Shown: positions 1 through 7,902, counted from the stretch's first letter. The stretch: DNA of 41,753 nt from Candidatus Nitrosocosmicus agrestis (GCF_008389435.1 NZ_VUYS01000007.1:86391-128143), one strand, 5' to 3'. Numbers and translations are program-made. Notes: generated by a model not told the origin, from the sequence alone.

Positions 1-561
1 AGCATAGAGAAAGAAGTATTAAAAAAAAATCTCATGACCGATGCAAACAGTGAAACTTACAAACATTCTATTTATATGCACTCTCACCACAAAGGAGAAA
101 AAATTGAAAATCTTGTACGTAACCAGAAAGTAGGCTTTGAAGTAGACAAAGAAATATGCTTCTTACCATCATATTATTTTCATCCTTCTGATGCGTCCTT
201 TGCAGATACTTTGTATACTAGTATAGTGATAAAAGGAAAGGCAGTTATTGTTACAGACAATAAAGAGAAGGCCTTAGCGATGAATAAAATGATGCAAAAA
301 TATCAACCAGAAGGTAAATATTCAATACTAACGCCAGAATCCAAATCAATAATATATTTAACTGTAATAAGAATAGATGTAGAAAACATAGAAGGTAAAT
401 TCAAAATAGGTCAAGAGTGGACCAGTTCCTTTCGCAAAGAAATAGCAAATAAGATTATAGAAAGGGAAGGGGTTCAGAAATCTAAAGAAATTTTGAAAGA
501 TATGAAAATCAATATTTTAGAAAATGGCGATTTTGAATTGCCATTCTCATTAAGCTTGTAA
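1..561 (+). CDS. NimA-like FMN-binding protein (pyridoxamine 5'-phosphate oxidase superfamily), 5' end outside window or altered
   Basis: The reading frame is open from base 1 to the stop at 559-561; the first in-window ATG is at 34. The segment IYMHSHHKGEKIENL followed by KVGFEVDKE matches the flavin-binding split-barrel core of NimA/PNPOx-like proteins, and YTSIVIKGKAVIV is the next barrel strand. Family members usually have about 40 residues before the IY(F/M)HS strand. Here TDANSETY runs almost directly into HSIYMHS, so the PY-(V/I)-VPL(N/S)-GY strand seems missing. The gene may therefore start upstream of the window and carry an internal deletion. Known members bind FMN and reduce small substrates; the substrate here is unknown. 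Family call fairly sure, integrity unsure. Confidence 0.7.
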   Translation, partial: SIEKEVLKKNLMTDANSETYKHSIYMHSHHKGEKIENLVRNQKVGFEVDKEICFLPSYYFHPSDASFADTLYTSIVIKGKAVIVTDNKEKALAMNKMMQKYQPEGKYSILTPESKSIIYLTVIRIDVENIEGKFKIGQEWTSSFRKEIANKIIEREGVQKSKEILKDMKINILENGDFELPFSLSL

Positions 562-603
562 TAGGTAATAAACTATCTATTAATATCACCAATTAGAAAC
601 AAA

Positions 604-1053
604 TCAATTATCCTCAGGAATCCTGTTCTTTAGCCCGCATATCTCAAAGGTAAATGCAATAGAGCCAATTATGTTACTTTCTTTTCTAATGGGATAGAAA
701 TTGTCTGTATATTTAGGCATTAGTTCTTCTTTTAGAGGTTTAACTTCTTCTTTAGAGACATCCAACTTCATCATGTCATTACCCAAAAGCAAATCCCATA
801 CATCAATATCACTAGTATCTTTTAGAGCTACAAAAGAGAGTATTCTTTTTGTATCTAATTTGTCCACTACTAAAAAATATGTATAATCATCTTCCGGAGA
901 GAATGGATCAGGAGTAGTGAATGCATCAATCCTAAAATAATTGCCTAGTCTTTTTCTTAATCGCTGAGAATCAAATGACATAATAGCAAGATCAGAAATA
1001 GATAATTCTTTGATAGTGTCAAGTTTAGGACTTTGAGCTTTTAATAAACTCAT
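604..1053 (-). CDS. Conserved-looking hypothetical protein, about 149 aa
   Basis: I do not recognise the family. The frame stays open to a TTG at 1170, but that start would overlap the 5' end of the tRNA-Ser gene on the other strand. ATG 1053 is a better start: an ATATTTAAAA box at 1075-1084 (minus strand) lies about 27 bases upstream, as expected for a leaderless archaeal transcript. The product is soluble, with mixed charge, no signal peptide and no membrane segment. It contains DDYTYFLVVDKLDTKRILSF and WDLLLGNDMM, and its C-terminus has an IIGSIAFTFEICG strand. It is transcribed away from the tRNA. Confidence 0.55.
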   Translation of the reverse strand: MSLLKAQSPKLDTIKELSISDLAIMSFDSQRLRKRLGNYFRIDAFTTPDPFSPEDDYTYFLVVDKLDTKRILSFVALKDTSDIDVWDLLLGNDMMKLDVSKEEVKPLKEELMPKYTDNFYPIRKESNIIGSIAFTFEICGLKNRIPEDN

Positions 1054-1156
1054 ACCATAGGTTGCATTACAGGGTTTTAAATATTTGTTGAAAATAACTG
1101 ACAATATTAACACAAGTTTAAAATCTAACTCAGACAGAGTAAAATTAAGGGAATGG

Positions 1157-1293
1157 GCCGGGGTACCCAAGCTAGGTAAGCAATCAAAATCCAGCCCTAA
1201 AAGGGGTCAGCCTCGAGATCTAATAATGAGGAAAATTAAGGATAGATAGCTGATGTCCTTCCGGACTCGTGGGTTCGAGTCCCACCTCCGGCG
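1157..1293 (+). tRNA. tRNA-Ser(CGA) with two apparent introns
   Basis: Acceptor strands GCCGGGG (1157-1163) and CTCCGGC (1286-1292) pair with one G-U, and G1293 is the discriminator base expected for archaeal serine tRNA. The anticodon stem is TCAGC (1207-1211) with GCTGA (1249-1253). The loop CTCGAG+A carries anticodon CGA at 1214-1216. A long variable arm (GTCC 1255-1258 with GGAC 1263-1266) makes it class II, and the T arm is GTGGG/CCCAC (1269-1285). Two insertions break the mature form. One of about 23 nt lies in the D loop (about 1179-1201), where TAGG 1173-1176 pairs with CCTA 1196-1199 and is flanked by 3-nt bulges, as in bulge-helix-bulge processing sites. The other, about 30 nt (about 1218-1247), lies at the canonical 37/38 site. 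Removing both leaves about 84 nt. CCA is not encoded. Exact splice points are inferred. Confidence 0.88.
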
Positions 1294-1333
1294 CTTAAAA
1301 TGGGGGTTCTTTCCATATTGTTATATATTAAAA
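1277..1333 (+). repeat. tRNA-Ser 3' end plus downstream flank, copy 1 (attB-like reference)
   Basis: The last 17 bases of the tRNA-Ser gene and about 40 bases downstream recur at 15359-15417 and, more diverged, at 25668-25725. All three share GAGTC-C/T-CACCTCCGGCGCTT and then an A/T-rich tract that ends in TTATATATT. This intact copy belongs to the functional tRNA gene. Duplication of a tRNA 3' end with its flank is the usual footprint of tRNA-targeted integration. Confidence 0.75.
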
Positions 1334-1405
1334 ATTACCGCAATAGGGACAATATTCGTAATTATCTTCAGCTATTGATTTTCCACAATAACTACAAAAT
1401 AGCAT
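1328..1405 (-). CDS. Possible 25-aa zinc-ribbon microprotein
   Basis: From ATG 1405 the minus strand encodes a 25-residue peptide with the pattern FCSYCGKS...YEYCPYCGNF, that is, two CxxC knuckles 15 residues apart. This is the minimal zinc-ribbon pattern seen at the termini of many archaeal proteins. A TAAATAAAT box about 30 bases upstream could drive it. No longer frame surrounds it, so it is either a true microprotein or the tail of a lost gene. Its 3' end overlaps the flank that is repeated at 15.4 kb, where no comparable peptide is encoded. Confidence 0.4.
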   Translation of the reverse strand: MLFCSYCGKSIAEDNYEYCPYCGNF

Positions 1406-1550
1406 ATATCATTTCCGCTTTTTTAATTGCTTTGCATTTATTTAAGTTGTTTGACAAGATGTATAACAGAACAGTCTCATCATAAGGTAAATCTGTGAAA
1501 TAGATATAATAAAATGATATTAATTGAGAGCTATTAGGATTCAAAAACCA

Positions 1551-1745
1551 TTGACTAAAGAGTAAATAGATGGACTCGTTTGCTTCGGATTTGGTATCTA
1601 AAATGTGGCACTTTAGTCGTTATCCTACGTAGGTCCATGGTGGCGAGAAAGGTGAAAGGTATTGCGAAGATACGGTTGGAGTTTTCCCGGTATACTTAAA
1701 AAAAAGCAATGATATCTCGGATTCAAGAATCTCGATATATCATAT
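1551..1745 (+). ncRNA. Candidate structured RNA or processed stem-loop region
   Basis: This gene-free stretch is visibly richer in G+C than its surroundings and full of complementary segments. ACTAAAG (1554-1560) pairs with CTTTAGT (1612-1618), ATGGAC near 1569 pairs with GTCCAT near 1633, and GTATTGCGAAGATAC forms a small hairpin. A long imperfect hairpin follows at 1708-1741 (ATGATAT-CTCG-GATTC against GAATCTCGATATATCAT). I could not match it to RNase P RNA, SRP RNA, 5S RNA or a tRNA. Strand is not established. Confidence 0.3.
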
Positions 1746-1964
1746 TAAGAAAGGCACTTAATCTTCTACCTTATATTTCCTTGTCGAGATTAGAAACCTT
1801 GAAGGTGAGACGCCTTGTGGATTATTTTCTTATAACTCAAATGGAAAAACTATAAAGATAAATCTTTTAGGTATCTACAAAATCTGAAATTGAAGAATAT
1901 TGTAACTTTCTATCAAAACCTTATAATACTATCTTGCTATAGAAATATTGTGTCAACTTCAACT

Positions 1965-3512
1965 ATGACTGATAAAGATAACATAATAAGCAATTCTAAA
2001 ACACACCGTGTACTGGTATTTCAAGGCGGGGGAGCATTGGGCGCCTATGAAGCAGGAATTTACAAGGCTTTGTGCAAAAAGCTCAGGCAATATGATTCAC
2101 ATGATAATGGACCATTATTCGATATAGTCGCCGGTACATCTGCGGGCGCCATAAATGCCACCTTGATAGTTAATCACATTCTTCACCCGGGAGGTGATGC
2201 TGACCCTTGGATAGGAGCAGCCCAAGTATTAGAAGACTATTGGACTGACTCAGCAACAGATACATTCCTTTACGAAGCTCCATACTTTCAGAATTTTCTA
2301 AAATCGTCAGAAATGTTTAGAGAAGGATTTGACAATTATTGGACCAATTCATTAAAAGGCTTTGATAATTATTTTCCTAATTTCAGAAACAACCCTTTTG
2401 TCCAACCATTTCATTATTTTTGGTTTGATAGATTAGGCCAGTTTGGCTCTACGGAAGCATTTAGAAAGTATCTTTCGTATCTACAATTTACTAACTTACC
2501 TATGGGTATACCTAATGTCCTTTCAGGTCCAATCTATCAACCAGATTTTCGATTTATGAATCCGTTTAACTTTTTAGTTAAATATGATAATACTGCGTTG
2601 ACCAGAACCATTAAAAAATATTGGAACTATGATGCTCATCGAATAAAAACAACAGACCCTCAACCAAGGTTGTTACTTGTCGCCGTAGATGTACAAGACG
2701 CCACAACTATCACATTCGATAGTTACCCCAAAAGAAATGGTCAATTGGTCTCAGTATATGGAGATGACGATGAAGCTGAAAAGCATGCTGTGAAATATCC
2801 AGAAGGCATTGGTATAGAGCACTTGTTAACAACCATGTCTTCTCATGTACGACTTGAGTTTCCTACGTTAAATGCTACTACAGGTAAGGTCGACGGCGAC
2901 CAAATCCCCTTAGGCATACCACAATCAAGACCATACATGGATGGGTTTTATCTAAGCAATACACCTTTAAGAGAAGTACTTCAGCATCATCGCGATTATT
3001 GGTACAAAGTAAAGGATATGCCCTACGAAGTGCCCTCGCTTGATGTTTACATTGGCGACCTTTATCCTCAAAAAGGAAAAGGAACACCGTATGACCCTGA
3101 TGCTATCAATAACAGAGTCCAGGATGTGCTGTTTCATGATAAGACTAAGTACGATGAAAAAGTTACAACTATGGTTTCTGATTATGTTAACATCATTAAT
3201 GAATTAATGAAAATGGTCAAATCCAAAGATAATGATATGAAAGACGATGACATTTACGACCAGTTACAGGAGAAATTAGATGAAAAACTAGTTAGCATCA
3301 GCAGAGATGGAAAGTCAAGAGATATCAAGGATTTGCTTAAAGGTAGGTTTACAATAAACAAAATACAGAGAATCGTATATGGGGAAAACTCTGAATCCAG
3401 AATTAAAGACGATATTTTTGGCAAAGCTTTTGATTATTCAAAAACGACAATTAAGAATTTAATTGCACAAGGATATAATGATACTCATACCAAATTGGAA
3501 AAGCAATCTTAA
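1965..3512 (+). CDS. Patatin-like phospholipase
   Basis: This is a lipid acyl hydrolase of the patatin family, with a Ser-Asp catalytic dyad. The oxyanion loop is GGGALG (residues 21-26), the nucleophile elbow is GTSAG (Ser59), and the catalytic Asp is in MDG (Asp326). The start at ATG 1965 is preferred over an in-frame TTG at 1890: the extra 25 residues are not family-like, while the first beta strand (HRVLVFQGGG) begins soon after Met 1965. The product is about 515 aa, longer than simple patatins because of an insertion with many aromatic residues (about 75-220) and a charged helical C-terminal region. There is no signal peptide, so it probably acts inside the cell on membrane or storage lipids. 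It is monocistronic. Confidence 0.9.
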   Translation: MTDKDNIISNSKTHRVLVFQGGGALGAYEAGIYKALCKKLRQYDSHDNGPLFDIVAGTSAGAINATLIVNHILHPGGDADPWIGAAQVLEDYWTDSATDTFLYEAPYFQNFLKSSEMFREGFDNYWTNSLKGFDNYFPNFRNNPFVQPFHYFWFDRLGQFGSTEAFRKYLSYLQFTNLPMGIPNVLSGPIYQPDFRFMNPFNFLVKYDNTALTRTIKKYWNYDAHRIKTTDPQPRLLLVAVDVQDATTITFDSYPKRNGQLVSVYGDDDEAEKHAVKYPEGIGIEHLLTTMSSHVRLEFPTLNATTGKVDGDQIPLGIPQSRPYMDGFYLSNTPLREVLQHHRDYWYKVKDMPYEVPSLDVYIGDLYPQKGKGTPYDPDAINNRVQDVLFHDKTKYDEKVTTMVSDYVNIINELMKMVKSKDNDMKDDDIYDQLQEKLDEKLVSISRDGKSRDIKDLLKGRFTINKIQRIVYGENSESRIKDDIFGKAFDYSKTTIKNLIAQGYNDTHTKLEKQS

Positions 3513-3768
3513 CTTTCCATAGATAATAGTTTCACAATTATCCAGGAAAATTTTTCTAATTACTTAAGGATTTTTCAAGGTAACTATTCTCATGTCTCCC
3601 TCAAACCCTGATAAAACCCCCCAGCAATTAACAGATGACTCGTAAATTTAAACATCGAATCATAGTAAAACGCGATTCCAAAGATTTCACAAGAGTTATC
3701 AATGCCAATGGTGTTTAAAATCTTGTAAATAAGGTAACATCCATACAAAAGGTAAGGTAACCTTTAGA
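3513..3768. other. Intergenic gap with two doubtful micro-ORFs
   Basis: Nothing is firmly supported here. Two short overlapping frames occur on the + strand: 17 codons from ATG about 3592, and 27 codons at 3635-3718 (MTRKFKHRIIVKRDSK...). They might be the two halves of one frameshifted small gene, but no motif supports this. Confidence 0.2.
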
Positions 3769-4161
3769 TTAATTTTTTAATACAGACGCAAGCTTTGATA
3801 ATTTAAAAGGCATAGTAAGAATATCGCCTTCCCTTATTCTCGCAGTTTCCAAGCACCCTTTTGGTAAGTTTTCTTTTGGTGTTGTTGTTACCAATACTAA
3901 CTTTTGGTTAGGCTTTTCTGAGCGTATTTTTTTTGCAACTTCGAGACCAGAAGGGGAAGATAAATGAGTATCAAGCACTATAGCATCATACGGATGCTCA
4001 TTCTCTTTGTTATTGAGAAACTGCTCTATCGCTTCGTGTCCATTACTGACCGTTTCTGCCTTAATACCAAAGGAAGATAAATATTCTCTAAATAGTACAA
4101 GTAACTCACTATTAGATTCGGCTATTAAAATTTGCGTTTGCTCTGATTCTTTGTTATCCAT
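3769..4161 (-). CDS. Stand-alone response-regulator receiver protein, divergent active site
   Basis: The single CheY-like receiver domain fills the protein (130 aa). ILIAES is strand 1, VLDTHL carries the phospho-acceptor Asp64, and VTTT supplies the Thr of strand 4. Two conserved positions have changed: the acidic pair has only Glu15 (AE instead of DD/ED), and the invariant Lys of strand 5 is Met117 (TMPFKL instead of K-P). Such proteins often lack normal phosphorylation switching, so it may act constitutively or as a binding partner. There is no output domain and no kinase beside it. Unlike most genes here, it has a clear Shine-Dalgarno sequence, which fixes the start at 4161. Confidence 0.85.
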   Translation of the reverse strand: MDNKESEQTQILIAESNSELLVLFREYLSSFGIKAETVSNGHEAIEQFLNNKENEHPYDAIVLDTHLSSPSGLEVAKKIRSEKPNQKLVLVTTTPKENLPKGCLETARIREGDILTMPFKLSKLASVLKN

Positions 4162-4165
4162 TGTG

Positions 4166-4172
4166 CACCTCC
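4166..4172 (-). promoter_or_regulatory. Strong ribosome binding site GGAGGTG
   Basis: GGAGGTG lies 4 nt upstream of the receiver-protein ATG (4161). It stands out because most genes in the window look leaderless. Confidence 0.7.
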
Positions 4173-4364
4173 AAGTCGCTTATGTTGGATGAAATCAGGA
4201 TTCTACACCACTTAGGTTAAAATAGGTTTAACATCCGTTATATACCTGTAATTTTTCCTTATTTGATAATAGTTAAATCGTAGTCTTCATAGTTACATCC
4301 TACTTTCAATTAATAAATTAATGGTAACAAAAATATGGAGCCTTAGATTATGGAGACAGAAACG

Positions 4365-5165
4365 CTATTTCATTGCTATTGTTACAAGATATCCCATTCT
4401 CAACTCATTATCTGAAATATACTTATTCAAAGTATTAACATAGTCTTCTCTAAATGACTCTATATTGTCTTCGTCATTTTCATTTTTCAAAGCCTCAATA
4501 ACTTGAATCATAAAACCTGCTTTAGTAATGGTATCTTGCCAATAGTGATTCGGACTTAGGATTGGAATATTGATAGTATCTCTTTCAAAGTAAATTTCTT
4601 TGATTCCTGGCAGGAGTTGTTTTATTTTATCAGGAATTCCCCAATTATAAGGAGAAAACGCTTCTGAAGGCGGAAATGGATTATACTTTGACACAACTTC
4701 AGAGAGTTTTCCAACAGCCAATTCTGGAGGCCAACTTGTAAAACCTAGGCGCCCCCCTTTCTTTAAAACTCTCACCATTTCCTTACCTGCCATCTCTTGA
4801 TTGGGCGCAAAAATGTGACCAAAGGTTGATAAGACAACATCAAAAGATTCATCTTCAAATGGCAAGTCTTCTGCGTTACCTTCCTTCCAGTCTATTCCTC
4901 TCACTCCAGATATCTTTTCATCGTCTTTTGCCCATGCTAACATCTTGGGAGTAATATCGATACCAGTTACTTTTGCTCCACTCATCCGAGCGGTTATAGC
5001 AGTATTGCCATATCCACATGCCACATCTAATACCGAATCAGCTGTTTGCAAACTTACAAGTTTTGTTAAACGCGCTGATACAGGAGGAAAAAATTGACCC
5101 CTACTTCTATAGTCACCTAAGCTCCATATTTCTTTGACCGCATCTTTGGAAGTATTCAATATCAT
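4365..5165 (-). CDS. Class I SAM-dependent methyltransferase, UbiE/MenG-like
   Basis: The SAM-binding motif I is VLDVACGYGN (45-54), with the acidic residue after strand 2 at Asp70 (VTGIDIT). The following EGNAEDLPFEDESFDVVLSTFG covers motifs II and III of the Methyltransf_11 type. The protein is 266 aa, close to the usual length, and has no membrane segment. The acceptor substrate cannot be read from the sequence; relatives methylate quinones, lipids or small metabolites. The C-terminal third (LLPGIKEIYFERDTINI...) is the variable substrate lid. ATG 5165 has a TTTAATT box about 25 bases upstream, which supports a leaderless start. The neighbouring genes give no pathway. Confidence 0.88.
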   Translation of the reverse strand: MILNTSKDAVKEIWSLGDYRSRGQFFPPVSARLTKLVSLQTADSVLDVACGYGNTAITARMSGAKVTGIDITPKMLAWAKDDEKISGVRGIDWKEGNAEDLPFEDESFDVVLSTFGHIFAPNQEMAGKEMVRVLKKGGRLGFTSWPPELAVGKLSEVVSKYNPFPPSEAFSPYNWGIPDKIKQLLPGIKEIYFERDTINIPILSPNHYWQDTITKAGFMIQVIEALKNENDEDNIESFREDYVNTLNKYISDNELRMGYLVTIAMK

Positions 5166-5234
5166 TTACATCAAATACCAAAATAAAAATTAAAGTCTAG
5201 GGGTTATAGATTTTTATAAAGTCAATGTTACTAA

Positions 5235-5420
5235 TTAGTAACTAACTTGATTTACCCTATGTCTGTTATTTAACAAGTGATTTCTTGTTTTATTTAAGTT
5301 TTCAATTTTCTCTTCCAGATTTTTCTTCATATTCTTTAGTCGATTAATATCCTTTACAAATTCTAAAGCAACTATTAAATCATTTTGGGACACTGGATTT
5401 GATAGAATAAACCTAATCAT
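5235..5420 (-). CDS. Small coiled-coil hypothetical protein
   Basis: The product is 61 aa from ATG 5420; the frame could extend to TTG 5471. ATG 5420 is favoured because an ATATAAT box lies about 25 bases upstream and GAGG sits directly before it. The segment ALEFVKDINRLKNMKKNLEEKIENLNKTRNHLLNN has heptad-like spacing and is probably one amphipathic helix or coiled coil. The protein is basic and soluble. I do not recognise it. It lies head to head with the ATP-cone gene. Confidence 0.5.
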   Translation of the reverse strand: MIRFILSNPVSQNDLIVALEFVKDINRLKNMKKNLEEKIENLNKTRNHLLNNRHRVNQVSY

Positions 5421-5556
5421 CCTCTTTATAATTGGAAAATTATATTGATGAAATTCAAAAAGTAAAACCAAGATGTGGTTCTTTTTATCTATCCATATAT
5501 TTCGAGTCCTAATTTGATTATACTGTGGTTTTATACTTAAATAAACATGATAATAT

Positions 5557-5967
5557 ATGGTTCAACAGTCAAACTTTTTTCTGTCCAATTTAAGCGTTGA
5601 AAAGAAAAGTGGAAGGCGAGAAAACTTTAGCACTGAAAAACTTTTAACAGGATTAAGCAGAGCTGGAACTCCATTTTTGTTGGCGAAAGATATTTCTGAA
5701 TCAATCGCCAGGAAACTTGAAGAAAACCCACCAATTGATAACTTTGTTTATTCTAGCAAACTTAGAGAGTATATTGCTGAAGAACTTAGACAAAGAAATC
5801 ACAATGCTATTGCAGAATCTTATTCTGGATATAGTAAAAACCAAATAACTGATTTAAAAGAAGAACAAATAAAAAGAAATGATAAATTTGATTCTAAAGT
5901 TTCACAGTCTGTAAATACCCATTCAAAACAGAATGTCAAGGACAAGGATTATCCACCTGTAAATTGA
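5557..5967 (+). CDS. Stand-alone ATP-cone domain protein
   Basis: Residues about 14-95 form an ATP-cone: VEKKSGRRENFSTEKLLTGL has the typical K-(R/S)-(G/D)-GR-(R/v)-E-F..EK start, followed by the helices SRAGTPFLLAKDISESIARKLEEN and SSKLREYIAEELRQRNHNAIAESY. ATP-cones bind ATP/dATP and act as allosteric modules in class I and III ribonucleotide reductases and in NrdR. Here the domain stands alone and is followed by a charged, disordered tail of about 40 residues. No reductase or NrdR zinc finger is adjacent. It could sense nucleotides or regulate dNTP metabolism in trans; that role is inference. ATG 5557 has a TTATAC box about 25 bases upstream. Confidence 0.85.
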   Translation: MVQQSNFFLSNLSVEKKSGRRENFSTEKLLTGLSRAGTPFLLAKDISESIARKLEENPPIDNFVYSSKLREYIAEELRQRNHNAIAESYSGYSKNQITDLKEEQIKRNDKFDSKVSQSVNTHSKQNVKDKDYPPVN

Positions 5968-6409
5968 TAACTTTTTACTATTTTTTATGATGGACAAACT
6001 GATTGAGTTCAATCCGAATTGCAGATAGATGTATAATAAATATAGTAATAGGATGGTCTTGGATACTATGATCGGAAGTTAAATAGTATGTTAACCAATT
6101 ATTTTTGCTTTTATGGAATAAAACTATAATTTCGCAAGAAAATATAGCCTTATTCAATAAAAGCATTTTTAGAATTTTTGATCATCTCAACGGAAGAGAT
6201 GCAACTCTATTTTAGAAACTATTAGCGCAAATTAAATTGAATGGTATCGGTTGTTTCAGCTTCAAATCGGCAAAATTATAATTTATATTATAAAGGCGGT
6301 TATCTACAAATTTATTGTTTTTTTACGTGTGTACACAGTATACCACAAATTATTAAGTCTGTATACTTATCAACCTCTATTTTACTATTATCAGTAAACT
6401 TGATGTCAA

Positions 6410-6604
6410 TTAACCGTTTTCCTTCTTCCTGAAGAAATTCATAGATACTTTTGCAAGGTCAGATAAATATCGACTATCACGATTATTTGCTTTTATCTCA
6501 TCCCAGGCTGTACGCCTTGAACATTCAATGCAAGTGTATGAACTATTAAAACAATCTTGAATAATAAAAATAATACATGATATTGTCAGGCAAAGACCCT
6601 TCAA
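6410..6604 (-). CDS. Doubtful small ORF or gene remnant
   Basis: The segment SSYTCIECSRRTAWDEIKANNRDSRYLSDLAKVSMNFF looks protein-like, with one CxxC knuckle and a charged helix. However, the only start giving this length is a TTG at 6604, and it overlaps the TFS-like gene on the other strand. The hydrophobic N-terminus may be read-through noise. It may be the tail of an eroded zinc-binding protein. The rest of 5968-6409 holds nothing I can support. Confidence 0.25.
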   Translation of the reverse strand: MKGLCLTISCIIFIIQDCFNSSYTCIECSRRTAWDEIKANNRDSRYLSDLAKVSMNFFRKKENG

Positions 6605-6912
6605 TTATTAACAATGAAGCCGATATTAATACAAAAGAAAAGGAAAATGTAAAAGATAACGAAAATTATCAAAAATATCAAGAATCAACACAAGACGATT
6701 CACCATGGGCGTCTGACCGCGATATCCGTATTGCTGAATCTGATAAACTACCTAATCCTAATCCAATCACGGACACCGACGGCTGTCCAGAGTGTGGTAA
6801 TATTAAAGCCTATTGGTGGATAGTACAAACAGATTCTGGAGATGAACCAAGTACTCAGTTCTTTCGCTGCACAAAGTGTAACCATACATGGAGAACTCCA
6901 AAATCATCATGA
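6577..6912 (+). CDS. TFS/TFIIS-like C-terminal zinc-ribbon protein
   Basis: The C-terminal half is a TFIIS-type zinc ribbon: Cys70-PE-Cys73 and Cys98-TK-Cys101, joined by a loop with the acidic pair Asp89-Glu90 (DSGDEPSTQFFRC). In TFS/TFIIS these acids enter the RNA polymerase secondary channel and stimulate transcript cleavage. The N-terminal ribbon of classical archaeal TFS (and RpoM) is replaced by about 65 polar, probably disordered residues. This is therefore a divergent paralogue rather than the housekeeping TFS. It could rescue or inhibit polymerase, as reported for some TFS paralogues in other archaea. The protein is 111 aa and starts at ATG 6577. Confidence 0.8.
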   Translation: MILSGKDPSIINNEADINTKEKENVKDNENYQKYQESTQDDSPWASDRDIRIAESDKLPNPNPITDTDGCPECGNIKAYWWIVQTDSGDEPSTQFFRCTKCNHTWRTPKSS

Positions 6913-6975
6913 TATTTTATCGATGCATTCAAAAGTCATCGTAGACTAACTTACTGTGCAGTTTTGTGCTGTAAA

Positions 6976-7575
6976 CTAAGTAAATAAATGATTCTTATTG
7001 AAGTTATGAAAAAGAATTAAGATAAGTATATCAACCATCGGTGCTAATATCCTTTTTGACATGTTAAATTCTAGATTACCTAGTAAATCGGTATGACAAT
7101 GGTTTGTTTTTCTAAGGTTGATATGTTTATCTATCTTCTCGCAGCTCCAAGCAGGTACGATGTCGTCATTTGGTAAATCTTCATCATTATTCAAATAGTT
7201 AAAAGATGTATTTTCGTATCCCAAATTTCTGCAATCTAATGCCGGTATCCAGTTACCAAAAATGGTATAGTGTTCAGTATTTGGGTTTTACATAATTCCA
7301 ACTAAATCTGACGTAGTTTCTAAGTCAAACAGAGCAGGTGTACAGTAATAGGAGTTTGGAGGAGAATATTTTAACCATGGATTCAAATTTAATGTATCTT
7401 CTGCCAACGGTCCTCCACCAGTAGGAGTACCTATCATTATAAAATTTTTGACATCGTGATTGCTCGTATTTGAAAGATACAACTTTGTATCTAGACCGCC
7501 TTTACTGTGTGCAACTATATTTACTTGCTCGATTGAGGACATTGATGAAACATAGATTCGGAAAACAGGACGATA
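6976..7575 (-). pseudogene. Alpha/beta hydrolase (PGAP1/lipase-like) pseudogene
   Basis: Two segments lie in the same frame on the minus strand, separated by a TAA at 7288-7290. The upstream one has VNIVAHSKGGLDTKLYL, the GxSxG-type nucleophile elbow of PGAP1/LipA-like esterases, then FIMIGTPTGG. The downstream one continues with NWIPALDCRNLGYENT and a C-terminal NHCHTDLLGN that probably holds the catalytic His. The open frame begins only about 23 residues before the nucleophile, so the N-terminal strands and oxyanion region are gone. Truncation plus an in-frame stop make it non-functional. Confidence 0.75.
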
Positions 7576-7902
7576 TTAAATTGTCGCCATTACTAGTTGA
7601 CAAAGGGATAACTATTGTCTCTCAAATACAGATTCTTCTATAGAGTAATATATTCTACTTATTTTGATAGTAGACATGGCCATATAATAAAAAAATTAGA
7701 AGGCAATAAGAAGAAATAGAAGATAATCTTTTGCTTGGTAAGCATCAAATTTACCATTTATAGCAGTATGAAGGAAAAAACTATAATTCATAAATTAGGA
7801 TGGTATTAAGGTAAAAAAAGTTGTGTAAATTAGTAATTCATCGGATCTAATATGAGTTATTGAAAAAAGCGTGTCGGTACTATTTAATAACTGGTATAAA
7901 AC
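7576..7902. other. Gene-free A/T-rich interval
   Basis: I see no coding frame, structured RNA or repeat copy here. It may hold the lost 5' part of the hydrolase pseudogene. Confidence 0.5.

Noticed and set aside
1054-1170. N-terminal extension of the 604-1053 gene to a TTG at 1170
   Set aside because: It would overlap the tRNA-Ser acceptor strand on the other strand, and the TATA-like box at 1075-1084 points to ATG 1053.
1300-1485. 61-codon + strand frame after the tRNA
   Set aside because: It begins at the tRNA flank and its hydrophobic text is the shadow of the CxxC microprotein and A/T-rich DNA; no motif or promoter fits.
5978-6432. Short frames between the ATP-cone and TFS-like genes
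   Set aside because: Low complexity and no motifs; starts lack promoter-like spacing.
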